Part shown: positions 54,677 to 64,000 of the stretch, piece after piece | Numbering within the stretch: position 1 is the first letter of the stretch | Layout of the letters: every line of letters begins with the position of its first letter | Origin: Apoda limacodes | Taxonomy: Eukaryota > Arthropoda > Insecta > Lepidoptera > Limacodidae | Direction: 5' to 3' | DNA: 64,000 nucleotides | Assembly: GCA_946406115.1 (NCBI GenBank) | Contig: OX291558.1 | Coordinates: forward strand, 16,670,205 to 16,734,204 | Translations under genes and position numbers: made by a program | Notes under the pieces: model-generated | The model's input: the letters and a program-made list of their open reading frames with translations, nothing else | Database searches by the model: none | Told to the model about the DNA's origin: nothing

Positions 54677-55284
54677 CCCGGACCAGCCAGCTCCGCTTTA
54701 TATTTACAGCCTTAAAAATGAAATGACTCGCTGAACTGTGTTTCTGCTTTGTCTATAATGAGATGTGTTGTCCGTGTGTTTGACACTCGACGCTTGCAGA
54801 GCTTTGTGATTTTGCTGCTTAATTTCAGCACTTGATTGGATGCATTTTTTTAGGATAACATAAGCTAAAGTAAAATGCAACTTACAAATTATAACAGATT
54901 AGAGGAAATTGATGCTTCTTGGCTTATATAGATTTTTTCACAACGTGCGATCCTAAAACATTTGCAGACACCTCCTGGGGCTTTTAATGCATGACTAATT
55001 TTATTTGGTACATAATGTTTTCTAAAAACATAATCTAAATTATTTTATGTGTAACTATTATTTTGGAAAGCTGTTTTAGATGGCTTTAAAGTAACAATAA
55101 TGACAAAATTAAGTTATAAGAAGCTGGAAAAATGTTTTTTTTTTTCATTTATATATTATTACACCATAATTTGTCTGTATAAAAAAGCTGAAACAACAAG
55201 ATTTGTATTTCCACTTTTATGATTTTAACAAGTCGACTGTATTGTATGTCTAGACTAAGCAACGCTTATCAGTGACATGTGAAA

Positions 55285-55470
55285 GGAACAAAAGGTAATT
55301 GGAAGCTGTTATATAGAAGATTTATTTGATATTCATTAGTAAGGCAGTATAGCAAACATCGCTTAGCTAAATTACCGTGCAGGAAACATCAGTTTACCTT
55401 CGTTTGCCGATACCTGTGATGTTCCCGACATGACTTGGCACTGCGTCGTTTAACAGGTCAGGGTTATATA
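55285..55470 (+). repeat. Block B, unit 3
   Basis: GGTAATTGGAAGCTGTTATAT, AAGGCAGTATAGCAAACATC, GCAGGAAACATCAGTTTACC and TTTGCCGATACCTGTGATGTT align with units 1 and 2; a short insertion lies near 55430. Confidence 0.8.
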
Positions 55471-55549
55471 GAGCTACAGCTCTAAATGGCTATTTTACTT
55501 TGACATTGGTTCTTGCGTCTATCAATTGCCATAATTTAATACATATTTA

Positions 55550-55855
55550 ATAGTCTGGAATAGCTCATAGCCTACTATTTATACCGGAAAATGGAAAAGT
55601 TTCCGCGAAAATAACTATAACTTTCGGTACTCAATCCTACCGCAATGGAGCATCAACTGAGCTGAAATTTTACCGCGATAGAAGGACATAGGCTATTTTT
55701 GGTCCGGGAAAAATCAAATCTTACCCACGGCAATAACTATAACCAAATTCCACTTCTTTACCACAGTTCGTCTACTTCTTTAGTATAATCAAGGAGTTGC
55801 TGTACGAATTCCATGCCGATAACCAAAAGGGTGGGTGGAGCCCTCTGGCTACTAG
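55550..55855 (+). mobile_element. Helitron-like element in U3
   Basis: CTCATAGCCTACTATTTATACC, TTTACCGCGATAGAAGGACA, ATAGGCTATTTTTGG, ATCAAGGAGTTGCTGTACGA, GGGTGGGTGGAGCC and terminal CTAG at 55852-55855. The 5' end is not clear. Confidence 0.65.
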
Positions 55856-56360
55856 AATATAATTACTATAAAAAACCTGGTATGGTTTATTATATCTTTG
55901 TGATCAAAATGAAAAATACGCTAGATTTGCTCGACAAATAATCCTACAACTTTAAAATAACACTAGATTTGGAAATATATTATCTTCATTTGTTTTATAA
56001 TAGTCTAACTATTATATATTGTTTTATTATTTAAGTAGTTTAAAATTCTTAACTTCATTTTTAAAAAAAACATCACTTTACTTTTAGCAGCCGAACGCTG
56101 TAGAGCCCTATGGGTATAAACGAAATAGGTCTCGTCAGTTTTTACAGTTTTTACCTTGTTCGACATCGGGCGTGGGGAAGCGGGTGGTGTCTAAGTAAAT
56201 ATTTGAAATTTCGTTATCATTAATGGCTACCAAAACACCGACCGACGCCTTCCGTTGCTATCGGGTTGCAATTTAACTGGTCTTGCTACTTTTAAATATT
56301 TAACAAACATCAGCTACAATAGAATAACATTTTTTATTTAAATAAAAAATTATCGGCAGG

Positions 56361-58084
56361 GGCACACGGCCGGTGGATTAACGTTAAACGTCTATGTCAG
56401 CGAGCCGCTTTTAGGAAAACTTTATTACAAAAATATAAGTTATATTAAACAACAAAGAACCTGACCGCTTTATGTGGGTATCGATAGAGAAACCATTTCA
56501 CAAAGTGTTTTTAATATAGATGAAAAAAAATCTGGATTGCAGGATTTTTTCTTTGTTTTTCAGTTTTCAATAGTTGGTTTTTGTTTTTTAAGAAATAGAT
56601 TTTGCTTCAAACTCTTTAGTTTATTTAATTTCTACGCTCTTTTTTTGGGGAGAAGAGGGTAGATAGATATGTTTGCCCATAGACTTTGTGCAAACTCCGA
56701 CAACCCCGAAATATTGCGAGCTCATATCCTCGGCTGATCACGGTAAGAGCCCTGTAAAACATAATGTTTAATAGTGATAATAACCGTGAATCTTTATAAC
56801 AATTTCATTTCTAATTATTTGATTACTATTCCATCACGATGTAGCTGTATTTATAAAAAAAATGTTTTGTTTTTCGTCAACTTTTAATATTTAGCAGTTA
56901 TTTTAATTTTATTATTAAATGAGTTGATAGTATTTTATAGATTGTACAGTGTTTAGTACATAATATTTTATAGCTCGTTTAACCAAACCCTATCGCTTTG
57001 ATACCAAAATCTGAGAAAATATAAATGTAAATTTTTTCGTCTGTCTTTTATCATGAGAGTAATACATTTCACTCAGAAATTGCATATTTTTGGGATGTGC
57101 TTATTAATTTCATTTTTGTTGCTTATAATTTTTTTTAATTTTTTGCAGTTGAGGGCCGCTACACTTCAATACTGCTCATAAATACCTTTAATTTGATACT
57201 ACACTCATTGAATCCACTGGATATTAGGGTATATATTTATGTTTTCGACTGACGTTTTTTCGTGCTGAAGTCGACATTACGGATTTTAATATTTTTTCGT
57301 AGGTTTATGTGTATACGTATAAGTATTGTCGAAAATACAATAATTATTGCTTGAATCAATTACTTAATATGAGCGCTATACACACGAATCACTCTGAGAA
57401 GTAAGCTATACTGAATGTAAAGGAGCGAGAGAGCCGGTTCTGAATACTCTCTGCAGTTACCATTTCTCATTCACACAAAATTTTAATAACGTTTCACGTT
57501 AAAAAACCTGTTATTATATTGGAGATATGCTCCGTGATTTCACTAGTGGAAAAACCTTTTTCCGTGAGGACTCTCCTAGGTGATATAAGTAATCAATGCC
57601 CTTTCGCCTTCCTAGAGCTTCTTTTATGCAAAATAACAAGAACGTAAGTACCGTTATGAGAAAGCCTCTGAAAAATCTCAGGATAATAAATTTTGGAAGT
57701 CATCAGAAGAAACCTACGCTAGACAGTAGACCAAGCAAGGACAAGCCTTTCCTTAAATTAAATAACTGAAGTAGGTAAATTGTAGTAAACTTCCTTATTT
57801 GTTAAATTAACGTTTTTAGGTATTTTTTCTAATGATTTCACTTGATTCCGTTAATAGTTGAAACGGTAAACTACGAATCTAATAGTAAAAGTCTTATTCA
57901 TAATTTTTTGAGACCGTGAAAGAAACATGCAAAGAAACTAATAAATAAATAAAATTTAGTCTCTTGGACTATGCACTAAAATTTATTATATTAATTTTAG
58001 ACGTTGTTACAAATCTTGTTGTTATAGAAATTTCTTTGCCTATCCGCGTGGAATTCAGTTACGCCACACTATACAGTATATTTT
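56361..58084. other. Right flank of the array; no recognised gene
   Basis: About 1.7 kb. The patch 56355-56400 (CAGGGGCACACGGCCGGTGG) is GC-richer but unassigned. ORF 56474-56662 is hydrophobic with no domain. Confidence 0.5.
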
Positions 58085-58310
58085 AACCTGTAGCCTTCCT
58101 ATACTTAAAAGTCTTATAACTCTTCTTCGAGTACAATATAATAACGCATTTAGGGTGCTGCCTCGTTTCTGAAGCGCATCAAGTATGTTCGTTGAAAAGC
58201 GAGTTGACTATTTCTACGCCACTATTCGAAAAAGATGTGCATTATTGGTGCGCAGGATGCGATACAGTGGCACCGACAGCGTCCTGAGTATAATCGAGTC
58301 CAGACTATAT
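58085..58310 (+). pseudogene. LINE D reverse transcriptase C-terminal relic
   Basis: The translation reads VQYNNAFRVLPRF, stop, SASSMFVEKRVDYFYATIRKR, CALLVRRMR and SVLSIIESRL. It matches the C-terminal domain of a lepidopteran non-LTR polymerase ('VQYNNAFRVL...RVDCFYATMRKRC...VRRVR'). One in-frame stop replaces a codon after PRF. The catalytic domain is missing; the 3' side runs into AT-rich UTR ending in ATAATAATGATG near 58370-58382. Confidence 0.75.
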
Positions 58311-58469
58311 TCCGAGGAATTAATAAATAATTTATATTATTTGTGTTTTGTTGTATAGTAATTTTCATAATAATAATGATGAAAGTATGTATTAATGATA
58401 ATAACGGTAAGTATTTACCGGTAATAATAGTACGGAATTTTGAATTTTCCAGAATCTAATATCTTTTTC

Positions 58470-58578
58470 CGTTTTTTCAATTACCCTTGTAATAAATTTC
58501 AGCGTAGTTACATGCTCTTTTGTGACGTGAAAGAAGGGCAAACAAACAAACAATCTCACTTTCAAATTTATACTAGGA
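58470..58578 (-). mobile_element. Helitron-like 5' fragment, minus strand (1)
   Basis: TTTTCAATTACCCTTGTAAT, GTGACGTGAAAGAAGGGC, AAACAAACAATCTCACTTTC and AAATTTATACTAGGA: the reversed 5' end of the family. Confidence 0.6.
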
Positions 58579-58729
58579 ATATGGGTTCTTAATTTTATGA
58601 GTATTAAGAATTGGTTACTCTTAAAACTTATTGCTGGTATAAACTAGATTATATACCAAATATAGATTTTCTTTGAGCATATTCTGTTGTTAGTATTATA
58701 AACTAAACTCAACAGTAGGAAATGTTCAG

Positions 58730-58890
58730 TTATTCCTGCAGGAGCTGTCAAATTTTACTTAAAGTAGCCTACATCCTTTTTTGTCTTTTCAACTATCCTT
58801 GTGCCAACAGTTGGATGATTGGCGCTCCGTTGCAACGTGAAAGAAGGACAACGAACAAACTTACTATCGCATTTATAATATTACTATGGA
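58730..58890 (-). mobile_element. Helitron-like 5' fragment, minus strand (2)
   Basis: ATTCCTGCAGGAGCTGTC, AAAGTAGCCTACATCC, TTTTCAACTATCCTTGTG, CAACGTGAAAGAAGGAC, ACTATCGCATTTATAATATT then ACTATGGA. Closely related to the fragment 200 bp upstream, same orientation; better preserved. Confidence 0.7.
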
Positions 58891-59535
58891 TTATTAATAA
58901 ACAGATTAATAACCTTCATATTAAGAATGATAAATAGTTGCGCCAGTGCAACAATTTAGAAGTTAACATTAAGATAAATTGAGTGTACTATCCTTAATTA
59001 TTAATAAAAAAAAACCGAAAAGCATGTCGATCCATGCTTACTGTCGGGTTCCGTACCTGTTATGACGTTGCTTGAGTCTGAAAATTAGCTTAAATTGCTC
59101 AGCTAAAGTCGTGTTAATTATAGTATATGTGCTAATGTAATGATTTTCTCAGATTTTTTCGACAGTACTTTCAGGGCGATTACGTTGTCTACATGAGCCT
59201 TCAGGACCGAGAATATCTGACACAGTTTCTGTCGTGTATAAACATGTGTAACATCCTTTATATTTAGAAAAGTAGGTCAAGATAAATCATTTGTTAGCAT
59301 CAATAAGAACATATACTGTAAGTACTGCCGAATTTATAAAAAATATTGTGACTTAATTGTTAACTATTCCCATTTTTAAAAAACTCCGAAGTGGCCCTTA
59401 TTTGTGAACCGGCTAAAAAATAGAACCAACTCAAAAATAATATAACATGTAACTCGGTCGCCTGATAGTTACTAATCTATGAATTTCGGAAGATGAACTA
59501 ATTATTGTTAGCCATAGCTAAAGCTTACTGTAACG
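58891..59535. other. AT-rich DNA without recognised gene
   Basis: Contains GGGTTCCGTACCTG at 59045, a possible edge of a GTACGGAACC-type element, with no further landmarks. Otherwise nothing. Confidence 0.45.
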
Positions 59536-59537
59536 AA

Positions 59538-59612
59538 CTTTTTTGATTTGATCAAGGACTTGACGTAGAAATCCTATTGCTGAGTTTAGCACGGGTGGAG
59601 CCGCGGGTAAAA
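59538..59612 (+). mobile_element. Helitron-like 3' end
   Basis: TCAAGGACTTGACGTAGAAATCC, GAGTTTAGCACGGGTGGAGCC and CGCGGGTAAAAGCTA: the 3' terminal 75 bases of the family, with the terminal CTAG reduced to CTAT. Confidence 0.65.
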
Positions 59613-59832
59613 GCTATTTATTATCAAAAATGGTAAAGTTTACAAACGTGTTTGAATGTTCGTCACTGAACTTAGAAAAAAAGTGTGTCGCTAAGCGGTT
59701 ACAATACAATTACTGACTAAGTCCAACGTTGCTTTACTTTGTATATGGTTTCCAACAAACAAATTACGTGTTAATGTTTCGCTTTATAATATCTAGGTGG
59801 CAGTGTATAGGTGATTTGAGATAGTAAATAAC

Positions 59833-59860
59833 TGGGGCCCGTCTCACACTTGGCCGGAAT
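59833..59860. mobile_element. Solo end of the CCCGTCTCACACTTGG TIR element
   Basis: GGGGCCCGTCTCACACTTGGC-CGG matches the right end of the element at 1538-1739 (one base different over 20). No matching left end was found upstream. Confidence 0.55.
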
Positions 59861-60039
59861 TTATTATTTGTTGTTATACTTTAGAGCTCACACAAACTAT
59901 GGTAACACTATAAATTCGAACGTAGGTATAGTTACTAATTTAATAAATATAAGTTTTCAGGTTGTTATAATTTTATTTTTCTTTAACGTTACATGTTTCA
60001 TTAACTAATATTTAATACCTGTTTTACACAAGTACCAAA

Positions 60040-60118
60040 AAATAGAATTTCATAACTTTGACGATTCAAAAGTGTTTGTAAAAACCTAATTTGAATAAAA
60101 TATTTTGACTTTGATTTA
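60040..60118 (+). mobile_element. LINE C 3' end, copy 3
   Basis: TTTCATAACTTTGACGATTC, AAAAGTGTTTGTAAAAACC, GAATAAAATATTTTGACTTTG: about 80 bases matching 15265-15345. Extreme 5' truncation. Confidence 0.75.
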
Positions 60119-60544
60119 CCAAATTCATTTAAGTTCCTTTTAATGGAATTTGTACGAATTTTTTACTTTTCCGGCTATATTTTTAAGTTGGTCGACTTGG
60201 TATTACTCATTAATTTGTAAAGTCTAATTAGCTATAATAGTTTTCCTAGTAATTTCGTTATTTGTATATGCTACTCCCATAATTTTTTCCCACACACGGG
60301 CTCAAAGAAAAATTTGCAATTCAATGCTTAATATTTCGTAAAGGCATCACTGAATAGAAAAACAGTTTTCACATCCACAATATTTTCAACTGAACTATCC
60401 AATGATACCCCACATTATGGGGCAGGCGAGAAAAAAAGCCACTTTCGTGTAGGGGACCTACCCAAAACACCATTTTATCGGACTAATAAATATATATGTA
60501 TACCCATGCCAAAATTATATATAGCTTTCTATTACTAATGTTCT

Positions 60545-60632
60545 CTGAGCTAAGCCGCGGACAGACGTACAGATGGGCGGAGGAACATGGCGAAACTATA
60601 AGGGTTTCTTGTTGGCTACGGAACCCTAAAAA
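60545..60632 (+). mobile_element. '...CTACGGAACCCTA' interspersed repeat 3' end
   Basis: GACAGACGTACAGATGGGCG, CATGGCGAAACTATAAGGGT, TTGGCTACGGAACCCTAAAA. A high-copy family, same layout as 1915-1993. Confidence 0.6.
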
Positions 60633-61370
60633 TTGGGTTTTTCTACAGATCTGCGCCAGCAAAATCACTTGTAACGATTTATTATTTTATGGTCCAGCAT
60701 TACCCAGCGGTAAATCTTTTATAATGACATCTTCAATCTAATTCAACTTGAAGAACTAAACGTTAAACATTATTTTTAGATGGAATGAAGCTGGCTATAA
60801 AAATCTAATTGAAAACTCCTACTATTCCTATACCAGCTATTTTATTTACTATTCTTTGTACTGTCTACTTTCTTACATGAAATTCAGAAAAAAATAATTA
60901 ATATAGCTTGCGTAGGCAATTTCTTTTAGACTAGTTCATGCTCTGTTGTTTTTGAATAGAAAAAAAGCACAGCGTGCTCGATACAAATGATTTTTTAACT
61001 TATGTTTAGCATTTACTAATTTGAAAACACCTTGAAATTTTATAGACATGATCTCAAGCCAAATATTAATGTCTGTGATTTTGCAAACTCCACAAAAAAA
61101 AAAGGGTTTTATTCACTTTTAATCTTATTTGAGAACATTTGTATGAAAATGTAGGATTCTGTTTAACTTTTAAAGTTCAAGTAAATAAGAAAACTGGCAC
61201 ACGGCACCTAGATATTTTTTCCTTGAATACGTCTTTAACATTTCATAAGCTATTGATATTGTACCAATATAGTTTTATTCTTTTCTGTTTTTATATTCTT
61301 AATATATATATATAATTGTACTGTACGTGTATATGTCACTGTACCGCTAACCGTGCAGCCGTGTCCTGCA
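60633..61370. other. AT-rich DNA without recognised gene
   Basis: No gene or repeat landmarks recognised. Confidence 0.5.
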
Positions 61371-61503
61371 TCCGACTGCAGCGCCATCTGCCGGGCTGCT
61401 TTGTCAATCTAAACTATCTAGGGCGCCGCCCAAACGCATACAAAAATATCATTCAAATCGGTCTAGCCGTTAAGGAGGAGTACAGTGACATACACACGTA
61501 AAG
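61371..61503 (+). repeat. Interspersed repeat family H, copy 2
   Basis: CCGACTGCAGCGCCATCTGCC, AAATCGGTCTAGCCGTTAAGG and ACAGTGACATACACACGTAA match 25318-25470. Confidence 0.65.
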
Positions 61504-61627
61504 AAGATATGCTTTGTCCTGAATCAACCTGACGGATCAACGCACAGTGGCTGATCGTAGATACCAGAAACTTGGAGGGTGTGTTCTTTGTATGACGTAG
61601 GCATCCGATAAGAACGAATTTTCCGAA

Positions 61628-61928
61628 AGGGTCAAGTGCGAGTCGGATTCGCGCAATAAATTGCAATGAAATCTTGGTATGTTGTTAGGTATACACACGT
61701 GTTTCTGAGAAATGTTTCTGAGAAAGAAGAAAAGGGTCAAGTGCGAGTGAGACAGGGTCAAGTTCAAGTCGAACTCGCACAATAACTCGGGTAAACCGAT
61801 TGTAATGAAATTTTGGTAAGTTGTCATGCACACGCCAGGGAAGGTTTCCGAATAAGTGCAACCCTTTCACAATAGGTTGGTCCGGCAGTTGTTTTAAAAA
61901 AAGAATCAACGTTCGCTGGGTCAGCTAG
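61628..61928 (+). mobile_element. GGGTCAAGTGCGAGTCGG...GGGTCAGCTAG element, internally doubled
   Basis: GGGTCAAGTGCGAGTCGGATTCGCGCAATAA-type sequence occurs at 61629 and, after a short GGGTCAAGTGCGAGTGAGAC piece at 61734, again in altered form at 61756, each time followed by GTAATGAAAT/CAATGAAATC-TTGGTA(T/A)GTTGT. The 3' end GCTGGGTCAGCTAG at 61915-61928 carries the CTAG expected of a Helitron-like terminus. The overlapping minus-strand ORFs are shadows. Confidence 0.55.
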
Positions 61929-63782
61929 TAAATAAATAAATATATAAAGGATTTATTATTTTCTTTTAAAACTCAAAAAAGTGACTTTAAATTTTTTTAT
62001 TTCTCATGATATTCTATGAGTAAGTATTACCTATTTAGAAAAATAGCATATAGGGCATATGCTATTTTTTATTACAAAAAATGTCATACAAATACAAAAT
62101 AGAATACAGGACGGAGAAAGAAAAGAATAAGGACGAAATTCGATTGTATGAAGCACGCTGCGAGACGCATTTTCTTAGTCTGGCTTCGATGAAAATATTT
62201 GCGGTTCTCGCAGTAGTGGATGCCCGAACGAAACTTTTGCATACCGACTCGATCCAACCCTTTCAGCCTTTATAAGTCTATTGACGTAAATTGTTTCGGT
62301 TGGAATATTACACATAATTAACATTACTAGTAGTCGATATTTTCGTGAAGGAATGAAAAAAATACTTAATATGTAGATTTTTCTAGTTAGTTTTTATTTA
62401 TATAATAATGTTTTTGTTTTAGTTTAATTTTTGTAATAATGTTTAAGCCTACCAGTTAACAATGCATATTATTGTGAATTTAAACAAAAACAAATAATTC
62501 TTTCTCTTAGAGTGAAAACTAAAGTTTTATTGGTATTTTGCATTTTTTTTTTCAGTTTTTAATGTTTTTCAGTCGGGTTATTTATTTTTGTAATTTTTTA
62601 TTGTTATTAACGACTTTTTATTGTACATGTTAAATATATTCTTCAAACTCTTTATTTAAATACCAAACACAATATGGTTTGCGCAACAGAACGAAAAAAG
62701 TGTTGAACAATATGTGGGACTATTGATATTGAAGCCGCCTTATTGATTTTTTTTAAACTTTATGTACCCTATAACACTTGAGAGAGATGAGACACCTTTC
62801 ATATGAGACCTTATTAATCAACCAAAGAGGGGAACAAAGAAAACTATACCTATACATACACGCGAAAAACAGTACCCTCGCTTTCGCAGACTTGTAAAAA
62901 ATACTTTATGTTTATGTTAATCAACAATTACCGCAAGAACTTCATGCTGGTAAGCAAACTAGCGCTTGCGGAGCCGTGGAGCAAAAAAGCTTTAAAAGCT
63001 CACACTGAAATAATTTTCTACTTGCCAGCTATATGCTGTTTCTTATATGTGCTCCCTGTTATTTTGTTTGCATATCTAACGAGGGTTAGCTGACATGTTT
63101 GGATCAAAATTCAGTGTGCCGTACCGAGATCAAAACCATTATGATTAACGTGTAATGGCTAAAGTAATTAAACTAATATAAAGATATTCAGATAGATCTC
63201 TGTGTATTTTTCAATGACCATAAACTTGCAATAAACTTGGATAAATAATTCTAAGTATATAATTTGATCTCCAACTCCATCTGCCCCATTTTTTTTTAAA
63301 TCAGTATTAATCTAATTTGCAATGGATTATTTTAATTATATGTTTTGTGTACGTTCCAGTGGGTCCCTGTAAAGTTTGAAAACACAATTAGACCCGGCAC
63401 ATGGCGCTGCAGTCGGTATTTCAATGATCTCCTAAACCGCAGGGAAGATTTTAGTGATATTTTTTGTACAACTTCAATCATTGTGAAATTTGTGGCTTGG
63501 AAACGACACATTACAGAGAACGTAAAAAACGCATCGAAAGGGTTAGCTTAAAATCGAAAGGATTTAAAGAAAGGCTTCCCGCGTATACTTCTATTAAATT
63601 CTTCTTAAAATGAAGAATTAAGTAATTTAGACATAGTTAACAGTGAGATATCAAAGTATGATGACTGAACCGTAGGTTCGTTAGAAGTAATTATGGAATC
63701 GCAAAATTAAAAAAATTTAAGTGTTGAATTTAATATATCATATTTAATATAGCGCTGCTCTTCCGGGCAGAACAACGTTTAA
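61929..63782. other. AT-rich DNA without recognised gene
   Basis: About 1.85 kb. ORFs at 62081-62275, 62908-63093 and 63345-63551 are short and show no domain; the last begins in a slightly GC-richer patch (63380-63450) but matches nothing I know. Confidence 0.5.
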
Positions 63783-64000
63783 CGCTATTTTATAAAAATG
63801 CGATACTAACTGTGTCTGTCTGTTACCTCTTCTTGACTTAACCGCAGTACCGATTAAGATGAAATTTGGCATGGACATAGGTTGCTTGAAAACGTCAAGT
63901 GTAAGTCGTTTTTTAATAATAATTGAGAAGTTGACGTTGAAATCCTACACCTTTATCCGAACTTAGGGCGGGTGGAACCGCGGGCAAATTTGGCATGGAT
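63783..64000 (+). mobile_element. Helitron-like element, cut by window end
   Basis: TTTTATAAAAATGCGATACTAAC, CTGTCTGTTACCTCTTC, AACCGCAGTACCGATTAAG, CATGGACATAGGTTGCTTG, AACGTCAAGTGTAAGTCG, TTGAAATCCTACACC and ACCGCGGGCAAATTTGGC. The last phrase equals 7064-7080, where a second 3' half follows, so this copy probably continues beyond the window. Confidence 0.75.

Larger units (their letters stand above)
50897..56360 (+). repeat. Tandem array unit U3 (5.5 kb, right-truncated)
   Basis: The third unit: block C (50897-51053), a 51850-52000 block, an ACCCGACTTC-type repeat (52010), block A (53115-53300), sub-repeat doublet (53402-53895), an intact P core P3 (54415-54582), TATAAAG/GTAAG pair, block B (55285-55470), a Helitron-like copy (55550) and a 56090-56350 block. 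Homology to U1/U2 stops near 56360; the part equal to 42900-44628 is missing, so the array ends inside a unit. Confidence 0.85.

Overview
The window looks like AT-rich nuclear DNA from a moth or butterfly (Lepidoptera). No intact host protein-coding gene could be supported. The lepidopteran assignment rests on recognisable repeat families: Helitron-like elements that open near TCCTACTAATATTATAAA and end in CTAG, the 'ggttccgtacc / ggtacggaaccc' interspersed elements with (GACG)n tracts, tRNA-headed SINEs, RTE, Jockey and CR1-like non-LTR retrotransposons, a hAT-like element and mariner relics. Every ORF with recognisable homology is a broken piece of a reverse transcriptase or transposase. All family names come from remembered family features, not from a search.

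Layout. 1-3.4 kb: a perfect 67-bp tandem duplication, a small TIR element, a GTACGGAACC-type element and an RTE relic. 3.4-8.3 kb: mostly featureless AT-rich DNA with one possible TIR element and a Helitron-like copy. 8.5-9.7 kb: reverse-transcriptase relic (LINE B). 11.5-16 kb: two SINEs, an RTE 3' end and the C-terminal part of LINE C with its (TTTGAC)n tail. 16.9-19.4 kb: LINE B and Jockey fragments lying head to tail on the minus strand, with a Helitron-like copy where the Jockey sequence stops. 19.4-33 kb: scattered repeats, a tRNA-like sequence, palindromes and long blank AT-rich stretches. 33.2 kb: a 34-bp-stem hairpin. 34.7-36.3 kb: a hAT-like element with 8-bp target duplication, itself containing older RTE and LINE relics. 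36.4 and 37.9 kb: two mariner relics.

The most interesting part is 38.7-56.4 kb, a tandem array of three diverged units (about 5.9, 6.3 and 5.5 kb). Each carries, in the same order, block C, block A with sub-repeats, a GC-rich core (block P), a TATAAAG with a GTAAG splice-donor-like site about 80 bp further on, and block B. A fourth, more diverged P core lies at 33.8 kb, about one period upstream, although nothing else of that unit is recognisable. Comparing units gives clean filled/empty sites for several transposon insertions. The array does not look protein-coding. A duplicated non-coding or regulatory locus is the best reading, but its function is unknown.

56.4-64 kb: another LINE relic (LINE D), Helitron-like ends, further interspersed repeats, and a Helitron-like copy cut by the window end.
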